DNA of 6,192 nt, from NCBI GenBank assembly GCA_019237175.1, contig JAFAHP010000653.1, positions 1-6,192 of the forward strand, read 5' to 3'. Origin of the DNA: Alphaproteobacteria bacterium (GTDB lineage: Bacteria; Pseudomonadota; Alphaproteobacteria; ATCC43930; CGMCC-115725). Positions 1 to 5,922 of this stretch are shown here, piece after piece. How positions within the stretch are numbered: position 1 is the first letter of the stretch; every line of letters starts with the position of its first letter. The notes beneath the pieces were generated by a model. It saw nothing but the letters and a program-made list of their open reading frames with translations. It was not told the origin of the DNA and ran no database searches. The position numbers and the translations under genes are program-made.

Positions 1-81
1 CGAATAAGGTTGACGGGCGCAGTCGACCGGATAAAACTTTCGGTTAAAGCGGAAGTCGAGGCCGGCGATGACCTAGCTTAG
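1..81 (+). CDS. possible C-terminal end of a rightward gene, cut by window edge
   Basis: Frame 1 is open from the first base to a TAG at 79-81, giving 26 residues that end in VEAGDDLA. The other two plus frames are closed by stops early in this stretch. The peptide alternates hydrophobic and charged residues (TGAVDRIKLSVKAE), as a beta-strand-rich C-terminus would; it faintly recalls the last strands of arylsulfatases, but 26 residues are too few to name a family. If real, the gene converges on the small leftward gene that ends at 91, with only 9 bases between the two stops. It could equally be a chance open frame. The call rests on the open frame and on the inverted repeat covering both stop codons. 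Confidence 0.3.
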   Translation, partial: RIRLTGAVDRIKLSVKAEVEAGDDLA

Positions 82-99
82 CTAAAATCTTCATCGCCG
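63..99. repeat. 9-bp perfect inverted repeat spanning two convergent stop codons
   Basis: CGGCGATGA at 63-71 is exactly complementary to TCATCGCCG at 91-99, with a 19-base loop. The loop contains a smaller stem, TAGC-TTA-GCTA (74-84). The TAG that ends the possible rightward frame lies in the loop, and the TGA of the leftward small gene (93-91) lies in the right arm. Neither side has the T-run of a classical intrinsic terminator. It is therefore best read as a 3'-end hairpin shared by convergent transcripts that may stabilise or help end them. This function is inferred. Confidence 0.5.
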
Positions 100-327
100 T
101 TGAGATTTGTCGCTGGCCGGTGCGGGAGAACCCGGCGGGCGTTGCCCGGGCTCCGATCCGTTATTAATATATTGTATTAAGTCTCTGCTACACATAATCG
201 ACTCTTTACTTTGGACAATAATATTGTTAATTTGTACTATTGCCCTCCTAGTTGAAATGCAGAGTTCTATAGAGGTTTTTATCTGATTATTCGCCAGTAT
301 TAGCGGACGCTCGTTGGAATCCGGCAC
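91..327 (-). CDS. small AT-rich hypothetical protein with heptad-periodic helix (78 aa)
   Basis: I do not recognise a named family. The start is GTG at 327-325, supported by a good Shine-Dalgarno sequence GAGGAA (339-334) six bases upstream. Residues 16-55 look like one amphipathic helix with Ile recurring every seven residues (16, 30, 37, 44, 51) and units such as IVQSKES and IMCSRDL; this could form a coiled coil or a helical bundle. The tail from residue 57 (GSEPGQRPPGSPAPAS) is Pro/Gly-rich and probably disordered. There is no signal peptide or clear membrane segment. The helical part uses many codons rare in the neighbours (ATA, AGG, AGA, TTA) and is strikingly AT-rich, while the tail returns to high GC. 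The ribosome site and heptad pattern favour a real gene, but homologues are needed to confirm it. Confidence 0.5.
   Translation of the reverse strand: MPDSNERPLILANNQIKTSIELCISTRRAIVQINNIIVQSKESIMCSRDLIQYINNGSEPGQRPPGSPAPASDKSQRR
125..154. repeat. GC-rich hairpin inside the small gene's tail
   Basis: GGAG-AA-CCCGG (125-135) pairs with CCGGG-CTCC (146-154) across a 10-base loop, giving nine GC-rich pairs broken only by a two-base bulge. It lies in the region encoding the Pro/Gly-rich tail of the small protein, immediately beside the AT-rich segment. No T-run follows on either strand, so it is not a standard terminator. It may simply reflect Pro/Gly codons. Confidence 0.35.
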
Positions 328-333
328 GTGCGC

Positions 334-339
334 TTCCTC
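334..339 (-). promoter_or_regulatory. ribosome binding site deciding the GTG start of the small gene
   Basis: On the minus strand GAGGAA lies six bases before the GTG at 327. This is near-ideal spacing and makes this GTG the best start; it is the main nucleotide evidence that the small AT-rich frame is translated. Confidence 0.55.
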
Positions 340-489
340 TCGTCCTCGAAAGGGCGGGAGTGCGCGTCTTCTCTTGTCGTCGTAAAGAAGCTCGTGTCTC
401 TCAGCCGCCAGCGCCCGCGGGCCGCTGCTGACGATCAGGACAGCCTAACCCTGTTCCGAATGGGTGTCCATTGCCATGACGGGAGCGGC

Positions 490-516
490 GGCAAAAATGC
501 GGTTTGGCGGAAACCG
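490..516 (-). terminator. probable intrinsic terminator after the HpaB homologue
   Basis: Reading leftward, CGGTTT (516-511), loop CCGCC, and AAACCG (505-500) form a perfect 6-bp stem. It is followed by CATTTTTG, a run of five T. It lies about 57 bases beyond the TAG stop of the leftward HpaB-type gene and fits an intrinsic terminator for that transcript. The stem is short, so efficiency may be modest. Confidence 0.5.
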
Positions 517-572
517 ACCTCAGGGGTGGCTCGTTAAATCGAAAAACGCTCTGATCTTTGCCAGGGGCGCGG

Positions 573-2066
573 CTAATTGGATTTTGCGGTCGCCGCCGCC
601 GGAGTGACAGCTCGGCGCGGGGCCCAGGGGACCTCGCGGATATGATCGAGGTCGATCGCCGGCATGGCGATGCCGAGCGAGCCGGCGACGCGGTTGGCGA
701 GATCGTTGTAGTCGGTGAAATGATGGCGCAACCGGCCGCGCCAGGCCGGAACGCCACCACTCGCGTGCAATTCGAAGGCCGACTCACGGCCGTCAAGCGC
801 CGAGGAGACGTGATCCCACGCCATCTGCAAGAGGGCGGCGCGCTGCAACGCGCTGTAGCCGCCCCCGCCAAACGATCGGGCGAGCCCTTCAGCCAGCTCC
901 GGGGCAGCAAGGTCATGATCGGAGGGCGCGACGACCAACGACGAACCGGGCAGGATGCGCAGAATTTCGGCCATGCGCGCGCGGGCATTCAGGATCGCCA
1001 ATCCGCCGACCGAGAGATGGGCATGGTTTGGCGCGCAATAGCCGCTGGCGGTAAAGTGCGGGTCGCGCTCGCAAGCGACGAGGCAGCTGCGCACGGTCTG
1101 CACGGTGGTGACGAGCTCGAGCAGATAATCGATCGTGGCCTCGTGCCTGGCTAGTCCCATCGCATCCGACAACGCCAAGGCGAGGCCGAGCGTGAACTCG
1201 CCTTTCGACAGCCAGCCATAAAGGTGATGCCAGACCAGCCAGCGCACCACCGGCTCGGGCGACTGGCCAAGGAAGAAAACCTTCTCCCATGGCACGAACA
1301 CATTTTCGAGCCACATCTGGCCGTCGAGCTCGTCAAAACGGCTCGACAATGGCGAGACGAACGGGTTCTTGTCGCGCAGCGCGATCTTGCGGCAGACCAC
1401 GGTGATGCCCGCCGTATTGATCGGCACGATAAAGGTTACGCGCTGGCCGTCGATCTCGATGCCCGAGATGCTGCCGACATAGAGATCCTCGGCGTAAGCC
1501 GGGCTTGTATGCATGCCGATCTTGCCCGAGACGATGAGCCCGGCATCGGTCTCGCGGACGATCCGGAGTGCAGCGCGCTCGGCCGGGTTCTCGCGCATGC
1601 GATAGCCGATCGTCGGCCCGCCACCGCAAAAGGTCAAAAACCGGCCGGTTGCGGCGATCATCTCACGATAGCGCGCGGCATGGGCGATCTGTTCGGGCGA
1701 GACGTTGCGCTCCTCAACCGAGCAGAAAAGCCCCAGCGCGATCAGATGGCCGTAGGCCGGGGTATGCGTGATGTTGCCGGCGCTCAGAAAGGTCGAGGCG
1801 GAGAAAAACCGCCCCATCGCTCCCAATTCGTCGGAGGTCCTGGGTGCGACATAGGCCCAAGGGGCGCGCGTGCCCTGCCGGTCGGGCGGGCTAAGGGCGA
1901 TGTCCCGCCAGGCGTCATCAAAATGCAGGTCGTACCAGGCGACGTATTCGTCGACCATCGCGCGGGTTGCCGGATGGGTCGTCACGTCGTCGACCATGCC
2001 TTCGCCCATGACCCAGACACGCCGCCCATCGCGCAATGATGCGCGATATTCCGCCCCCGCCCTCAT
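573..2066 (-). CDS. HpaB-type 4-hydroxyphenylacetate 3-hydroxylase family flavin protein (497 aa)
   Basis: This belongs to the HpaB / 4-hydroxybutyryl-CoA dehydratase flavoprotein family. Typical members hydroxylate phenols using FADH2 supplied by a separate HpaC reductase. Family marks are the N-terminus (GAEYRASLRDGR, then VDDVTTHPA at residues 25-33), a central beta domain (IVSGKIGMHTSPAYAEDLYVG, about 178-198) and FDELDGQMWLENVFVPWEKVFF (244-265), close to the usual DDVFVPWERVF. The C-terminal helical domain follows, including LARSFGGGGYSALQR (395-409). Length is typical. The ATG has GGAG six bases upstream (2076-2073). The usual GRSPDY pocket segment here reads ITHTPAY (99-105), with His for Arg, and the usual LTHA(L/I) segment reads LTFCGGG (144-150), lacking the His. 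The substrate is therefore probably not 4-hydroxyphenylacetate. No reductase gene is in the window. It is probably transcribed alone: 204 bases separate it from the upstream gene and a terminator follows. The family call is secure; the substrate is unknown. Confidence 0.85.
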   Translation of the reverse strand: MRAGAEYRASLRDGRRVWVMGEGMVDDVTTHPATRAMVDEYVAWYDLHFDDAWRDIALSPPDRQGTRAPWAYVAPRTSDELGAMGRFFSASTFLSAGNITHTPAYGHLIALGLFCSVEERNVSPEQIAHAARYREMIAATGRFLTFCGGGPTIGYRMRENPAERAALRIVRETDAGLIVSGKIGMHTSPAYAEDLYVGSISGIEIDGQRVTFIVPINTAGITVVCRKIALRDKNPFVSPLSSRFDELDGQMWLENVFVPWEKVFFLGQSPEPVVRWLVWHHLYGWLSKGEFTLGLALALSDAMGLARHEATIDYLLELVTTVQTVRSCLVACERDPHFTASGYCAPNHAHLSVGGLAILNARARMAEILRILPGSSLVVAPSDHDLAAPELAEGLARSFGGGGYSALQRAALLQMAWDHVSSALDGRESAFELHASGGVPAWRGRLRHHFTDYNDLANRVAGSLGIAMPAIDLDHIREVPWAPRRAVTPAAATAKSN

Positions 2067-2270
2067 TCTGCACTCCGCTTTGGATGCCGCGGCTGATCAC
2101 TCGGCAACCGAAGTGTGGCTGAGACGTGGAGCCGGCGCCAATCATTTCATGAGTTGTAAATACCCCGCGCGCCGGAGCGGTGATCGATCAACTTGCATCA
2201 CAGGGAATTCGGCGAGGCGCAACACGGTGGGCGGACCCGTCCGGGCTTTACGCGTCTGGATCCCGGGTGA
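2067..2270. promoter_or_regulatory. spacer upstream of the HpaB homologue, with a 10-bp palindrome
   Basis: This 204-base spacer lies between the response regulator stop and the HpaB start and should hold the promoter for the latter. TGATCGATCA (2181-2190) is a perfect 10-bp palindrome about 115 bases before the start codon and is a possible operator half of a regulator site. The Shine-Dalgarno GGAG is at 2076-2073. On the minus strand a TATTTA (2162-2157) could be a -10 element, but no good -35 sits at the right distance. No convincing terminator was seen after the response regulator. Confidence 0.35.
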
Positions 2271-2642
2271 CTACGCGGTGCAGTCAACCAGATTTGAGAT
2301 GGCGTTCAGCAAGTCCTGGTTGCGAAACGGCTTGCGGATCGTCGGGCTGCGGTCGAACGGCTCGGGCAATGTGGTGGTGGCATAACCGGTGACGATCACA
2401 AACGGGATGTGCCGCCGCGACAGCTCTTCGGCCACCGGAAAGACGCGATAGCCGCCCAAGTTCACGTCGAGCACAGCCGCGTCGCAATCATCGGCCCGGG
2501 CTGCGTCGATTGCTTCGGAAAGCCGTGGGATCGGGCCGGAAACGACGCAGCCGGCATCTTCCAAAAGATCTTGGATTAGCGATGCCACCAAGAATTCATC
2601 TTCAACCACGAGTATTTTGAGCCCAGTAAGATTCATCCTCAT
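2271..2642 (-). CDS. single-domain response regulator, FATGUY/Sma0114-like (123 aa)
   Basis: This is a stand-alone receiver domain with no output domain, expected to accept phosphate from the kinase encoded just upstream. The acidic pair is E14-D15 (VVEDE), the phosphoacceptor is D59 (AAVLDVNLGG), the switch Thr is T85 and the conserved Lys is K104 (IRKPF). PFVIVTGYA (80-88) matches the PFxFxTGY signature of the FATGUY group, whose members typically partner HWE/HisKA2 kinases in Alphaproteobacteria. I chose ATG at 2642 because it forms a 4-base ATGA overlap with the kinase stop and has GGAGGAA eight bases upstream; a longer frame starting at 2726 would encode a non-receiver leader inside the kinase gene. 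A second ATG two codons downstream (2636) is possible. The role is inferred: a phosphate sink, a shuttle to a phosphotransfer protein, or regulation by protein contact. Confidence 0.9.
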   Translation of the reverse strand: MRMNLTGLKILVVEDEFLVASLIQDLLEDAGCVVSGPIPRLSEAIDAARADDCDAAVLDVNLGGYRVFPVAEELSRRHIPFVIVTGYATTTLPEPFDRSPTIRKPFRNQDLLNAISNLVDCTA

Positions 2643-2657
2643 GACGCCGCTTCCTCC
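2639..2657 (-). promoter_or_regulatory. translational coupling site: SD plus ATGA stop/start overlap
   Basis: On the minus strand GGAGGAA (2657-2651) lies inside the last codons of the kinase gene, eight bases before ATG 2642-2640. The kinase TGA is 2641-2639, so stop and start share ATGA. This arrangement implies reinitiation or coupling and a defined ratio of kinase to response regulator. Confidence 0.75.
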
Positions 2658-5600
2658 CGCTCGGCATGTTCTGCGGGAGATACCAAGATGAGACGGTCGG
2701 GGTCTGCCGGAACCATCATCTGGCATCGAAGGCTCCCGTCGATCACCTCAAGTTTTGCCTCTCCTTGCAATTCAAAACGAAGGCCCTCTTCGATGAGTTC
2801 CGTCCCGAAACCGCGTTTTGGCAAACCATCGATCCTAGGCCCGCCGTGTTCTGCCCAGGTCAGTTCGACATGCGGCGACGACTGGCCGGCAATCTTCCAA
2901 CCAACCTCGACGCGGCCTTCGGGGACCGACAGCGCGCCGTATTTGGCGGCGTTGGTGGCGAGCTCATGAATGACAAGCGCCATAAACAGCGCCGCCTGCG
3001 GCTTCAGCACCACCGGCGGGCCATCGACGAGGAGATTGGCGCTGTCGCCCCCGAGATGCGGTGCAAGCTCGCCGCGGATCACGTCACGCAGCGAGGCATC
3101 GGTCCAGCCGGCGTCTGCCAACAGGTCGTGGGTATGTCCGAGAGCATGAAACCGGCCGATGAGGTCCGCTTTGGTTTCACCGTCAGGCAAGGTGCGCTCG
3201 GCAATCGACGAGACGACGGCAAGAGTGTTTTTCACGCGATGGCTTAGCTCGGCCGTCAGGACTTTTTGCTTTTCTTCCGCATCGACAAGGTTGGTCACGT
3301 CGACAAAGGTCAGCAACACGCCGTCGATCGCGCCGCTGAGCGCGCGATAGGGCACGATCCGGGCGAGGAAATGCCTTTTTCCGTCGGCAAGGGTCAACGC
3401 CCGCTCGATCGGCGCGGTGCCGCCAAGCACGGCGCGCATGTCGGCCTCGAGATCGCCATATTCGAACCGGCCGACAATGTCGGTCAAGGGCCGCCCGCGG
3501 TCGCGGGGGATCAGATTGAACAATGCCGTGACCGCCGGCGTAAAGTTGCGGATGACGAGGTCGCGATCGAGAAAAACGGTCGCCACGCCGGTGCTCTGAA
3601 ACAAATTGTTCAGATCCGCGTTGACGCGATCCAATTCTTCGATCTTGCTGCTGAGCTCACTGTTTACCGTCTGTAGTTCTTCGTTGACCGATTGCAATTC
3701 CTCCTTGGAGGTTTCAAGTTCTTCATTGGTGGATTGTAATTCTTCGTTGACTGAAAGAAGCTCTTCATTGGATGCACGAAATTCTTCGTTTGCAGTCTCG
3801 AGCTCTTCTATCGTCGATTGCAGCCGCTCACGCGTTTCTTGCAATTCCCTCTCGATTTGCTGGACGGTGTTGTCCTCGCTTTCGCGGCGCGGGCCGTCAT
3901 GCTCCTCTTCCGGCCGAACCGGACCGCGATCGGTGAAGACAACGCCATAAACGGCTTCCTTGCCCTCGTTGATCGGCTCGACCGCGAGACTGATCATCTG
4001 GATGCCGCCGTTGATCTGCACCACGATGCGGTCGCGCACGGCTCTCCGGCCGGTCGTTTTGGCGTTCTGCAACGCGGCGCGCAAATCGGCGCGCAGTCCC
4101 GGGCGCGCCATCGCGACAATGTCGCGGCTGGGAGGACCTGGTGCGGCTTGCAGATATTTTCCGGTCCCCGCCGAGAAATAGAGCGCTTGGCCCGCTTCGT
4201 CGACGATCACGTGCGCCGGTGCGAAATGCTCGATCAGCGTCGCGGCAACCCGGCGCAACAGGTCAGAGTGCTGCAACGGCCGGTTTTGTCCGTCCTCCCG
4301 CGCGGCTCCGTTTTGGCGCGTAGCCGGCAGAAACTGTCGCAGCGGCAATGGCATTCGCGACACCAGATCGCGGCGATGGAACAGGCGGCTTTCGCGGTCG
4401 ACGGTCGAAAACAGCTCGCTGTGTCGGGCTACATTTTCAGAGGGTCCAAGAAACAAATATCCACCAGGGTGCAACGAGTAATGAAACAATGGAATGATTT
4501 GCGCCTGCAATGACGGCTTTAAATAAATCAGCAAATTGCGGCATGAGATCAGATCGAGTCGGGAAAACGGCGGGTCCCGGATGATGCTGTGGATCGAGAA
4601 GATACACATGTCGCGCAGCTCTTTGACCAAGCGATAGCTGCCGCCCTCGTGAACAAAAAAGCGCTGGAGCCGATCGGCGGAGACCGATTTGACAGTCGCC
4701 GCCGGGTAACGGGCCGCTCGCGCGATCGTCAACGCGGCTTCGTCGATATCGGTGGCAAAGATCTGGACCCGCGGCGGCGATGCCAGTTTTTCGAGCTGTT
4801 CGCGCAATAGGATCGCGATCGAATAGGCTTCCTCGCCGGTCGAACCTCCGGCCACCCAAACCCGAACTTCTTCATCGGCGCCCTTATCCGCGAACAATTT
4901 TGGAATAACCGCCGTCTGTAATGTCTTAAAAGCCGCCGGATCGCGAAAAAATTCGGTGACGCCGATCAAAAGATCGCGAAACAGCGCGCTGATTTCTTCC
5001 GGTTGCTGCTGCAGCCGCTCAGCGTATTCCTCTAATTTTGTGGTCTGAACGACCTGCATTCGGCGCTGTACGCGACGTTGAAACGTGCGCTCCTTGTATT
5101 CGCTGAAATCGTGCCCGGTGCGGGTGCGCAGTAATGTGCAGATCCGCGACAGCGCATCGGCCGGACGCTCCGAATCAAAGGCACTCCAATCGCGGATATA
5201 AGCGATGATCCGCTCGGCGATGTGCTCGACCGGCAATTCGAGATCGACAAACCCCGCCGCGACCGCGCTCGATGGCATCTCGGAAAAGCGCGGACGCGTG
5301 ACGTTCGAACCTTGCGCGATCGTCAGGCCACCATTCTCCTTGATTGCTTTGAGGCCGAGCGTGCCGTCGCTGCCGCCGCCCGACAGTACGACGCCGATCG
5401 CATGTTCGGCCCGGTCCTCGGCGAGCGAATTGAAAAACACGTCGATCGGGGCACGCTCGTGATCCGTGGGCCCGGTATGGCGCAGCCGCAGCCGGCCATC
5501 GCGGATGGTCAGGATCGCGCCGGGCGGCAGCACGTAGACGTGCTCGGCCTTGACCGCCTGGTCGTCCTGCGCATCGACCACCGGCATGGCCGTCGCCCGC

Positions 5601-5764
5601 CCCAGGATCTCGGCGAGCATGCTCTTGCGATCCCGCGACAAATGCGTGACGACGACAAACGCCAGACCATTGTCGGCCGGCACGGATCGGAAAAACGCTT
5701 CGAGCGCCTCGACGCCTCCCGCCGAAGCGCCTATCCCAACGATAGGAAGATCCGACGACTTCAT
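2639..5764 (-). CDS. CheB-CheR-PAS-PAS-HWE histidine kinase fusion (1041 aa)
   Basis: This is a multidomain, apparently soluble signalling protein. Residues 1-190 form a CheB methylesterase domain with catalytic S14 (GIGASAGG), H41 (VVTHLS) and D133 (GGGSDGT), and no receiver in front. Residues about 205-465 form a CheR methyltransferase: LLIGVTEFFRDP (265-276), SAM loop VAGGSTGEEAYSIAI (303-317; the common GCSTGEE has Gly for Cys), FATDID (336-341) and CRNLLIYL (408-415). A PAS-like region (about 500-612) comes next, then a coiled coil of 11 heptads (647-723) and a second PAS (about 724-825). The kinase has the H-box ELSHRVKNT with H842, the N-box HELATNAAKYG (H933, N938), W970-A-E972, the tryptophan/glutamate pair that names the HWE family, and the G-box GFGTEL (985-990). 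There are no transmembrane segments. The start gives the canonical CheB N-terminus, though its ribosome site (AGGGA, 10 bases upstream) is weak. The gene is coupled to the response regulator downstream. Domain content is clear; the stimulus and any methylation substrates are unknown. Confidence 0.93.
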   Translation of the reverse strand: MKSSDLPIVGIGASAGGVEALEAFFRSVPADNGLAFVVVTHLSRDRKSMLAEILGRATAMPVVDAQDDQAVKAEHVYVLPPGAILTIRDGRLRLRHTGPTDHERAPIDVFFNSLAEDRAEHAIGVVLSGGGSDGTLGLKAIKENGGLTIAQGSNVTRPRFSEMPSSAVAAGFVDLELPVEHIAERIIAYIRDWSAFDSERPADALSRICTLLRTRTGHDFSEYKERTFQRRVQRRMQVVQTTKLEEYAERLQQQPEEISALFRDLLIGVTEFFRDPAAFKTLQTAVIPKLFADKGADEEVRVWVAGGSTGEEAYSIAILLREQLEKLASPPRVQIFATDIDEAALTIARAARYPAATVKSVSADRLQRFFVHEGGSYRLVKELRDMCIFSIHSIIRDPPFSRLDLISCRNLLIYLKPSLQAQIIPLFHYSLHPGGYLFLGPSENVARHSELFSTVDRESRLFHRRDLVSRMPLPLRQFLPATRQNGAAREDGQNRPLQHSDLLRRVAATLIEHFAPAHVIVDEAGQALYFSAGTGKYLQAAPGPPSRDIVAMARPGLRADLRAALQNAKTTGRRAVRDRIVVQINGGIQMISLAVEPINEGKEAVYGVVFTDRGPVRPEEEHDGPRRESEDNTVQQIERELQETRERLQSTIEELETANEEFRASNEELLSVNEELQSTNEELETSKEELQSVNEELQTVNSELSSKIEELDRVNADLNNLFQSTGVATVFLDRDLVIRNFTPAVTALFNLIPRDRGRPLTDIVGRFEYGDLEADMRAVLGGTAPIERALTLADGKRHFLARIVPYRALSGAIDGVLLTFVDVTNLVDAEEKQKVLTAELSHRVKNTLAVVSSIAERTLPDGETKADLIGRFHALGHTHDLLADAGWTDASLRDVIRGELAPHLGGDSANLLVDGPPVVLKPQAALFMALVIHELATNAAKYGALSVPEGRVEVGWKIAGQSSPHVELTWAEHGGPRIDGLPKRGFGTELIEEGLRFELQGEAKLEVIDGSLRCQMMVPADPDRLILVSPAEHAEREEAAS
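3596..3826 (-). repeat. coding heptad repeat (11 x 21 bases) in the kinase fusion
   Basis: Residues 647-723 read as eleven consecutive, gap-free heptads, mostly E-L-x-x-x-N-E (for example ELLSVNE, ELQSTNE, ELQSVNE). This is a textbook parallel coiled coil linking the first and second PAS regions. The DNA shows degenerate 21-base periodicity and is richer in A/T (repeated TTCTTC.. on the plus strand) than the rest of the gene. Such linkers in CheB-CheR-PAS fusions are expected to dimerise the protein and carry signal to the kinase. Changes in repeat number by slippage are possible. Confidence 0.85.
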
Positions 5765-5922
5765 TGATGCAAATCCCTGGTCACACCCTTGAGAACAGGC
5801 GTCGCCCGCTCCTGTTACAGAGACGAGGGGAGTTTCGAACAGGGCCGTCGATCGGGGAACGAGCAGGCGGCGCTGCCGTTCGCTAAATAATGTTCCCTTG
5901 CCGCAGGTCGGTCGAGAAGAAA
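5765..5922. promoter_or_regulatory. divergent control region between kinase fusion and second CheB gene
   Basis: This 158-base region separates two CheB-domain genes that point away from each other. It contains an EcfG-type promoter for the rightward gene (5856-5880) and three copies of AACAGG. Two copies are direct (5794-5799, 5838-5843), 44 bases apart, and one is inverted (CCTGTT, 5811-5816), making a 6-bp dyad with an 11-base gap with the first. No matching EcfG promoter was found for the leftward kinase operon: the minus-strand GGAAC at 5896-5892 lacks a -10 at the right spacing. Confidence 0.55.
5856..5880 (+). promoter_or_regulatory. EcfG (general stress sigma factor) promoter, GGAAC-N16-CGTT
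   Basis: GGAAC at 5856-5860 and CGTT at 5877-5880 are separated by exactly 16 bases. This matches the consensus recognised by EcfG/SigT/RpoE2-type ECF sigma factors of Alphaproteobacteria. Transcription would begin near 5886-5890, leaving about 35 bases of leader before ATG 5923, where the downstream CheB-like gene starts. The element sits in an intergenic region, on the right strand and at the right distance from a start codon, which makes chance less likely. No experiment is available here. Confidence 0.65.

Larger units (their letters stand above)
328..572. other. intergenic spacer between HpaB homologue and small gene
   Basis: This 245-base stretch separates two leftward genes. It holds the probable terminator of the HpaB homologue (490-516) and the ribosome site of the small gene (334-339). 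Short open frames cross it on both strands, but none has a convincing start or protein-like composition. A GGAAC on the minus strand (457-453) has no matching -10 element. No clear sigma-70 promoter was found. Confidence 0.6.

Noticed and set aside
430..457. EcfG-type promoter for the small leftward gene from the minus-strand GGAAC at 457-453
   Set aside because: The sequence at the -10 distance is not CGTT; only a CGTC at 19 bases is present.
328..537. 69-codon plus-strand frame starting with GTG inside CACGTG
   Set aside because: No ribosome site was seen, the peptide looks like shadow coding sequence, and it overlaps the terminator and regulatory spacer of the leftward genes.
1224..2039. 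271-codon open frame on the plus strand opposite the HpaB homologue
   Set aside because: It lies wholly antisense to a clear family member; its composition (many Arg, Asp, His, Gly) is typical of shadow frames in high-GC DNA and shows no domain motif.
2222..2265. intrinsic terminator after the response regulator
   Set aside because: Short GC stems (CCGGG/CCCGG and GGAC/GTCC) can be drawn, but the loops are poor and there is no T-run.
2643..2726. N-terminal extension of the response regulator from the 2726 start
   Set aside because: The extra 28 residues are not receiver-like and lie within the kinase gene; the ATG at 2642 has a strong ribosome site and the ATGA overlap.
3818..4513. 231-codon open frame on the plus strand opposite the kinase fusion
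   Set aside because: It is antisense to well-conserved CheR and PAS coding sequence, with no recognisable motif or ribosome site.
5872..5896. EcfG-type promoter for the leftward kinase operon from the minus-strand GGAAC at 5896-5892
   Set aside because: No CGTT lies 16-17 bases downstream on that strand; the nearest is about 30 bases away.
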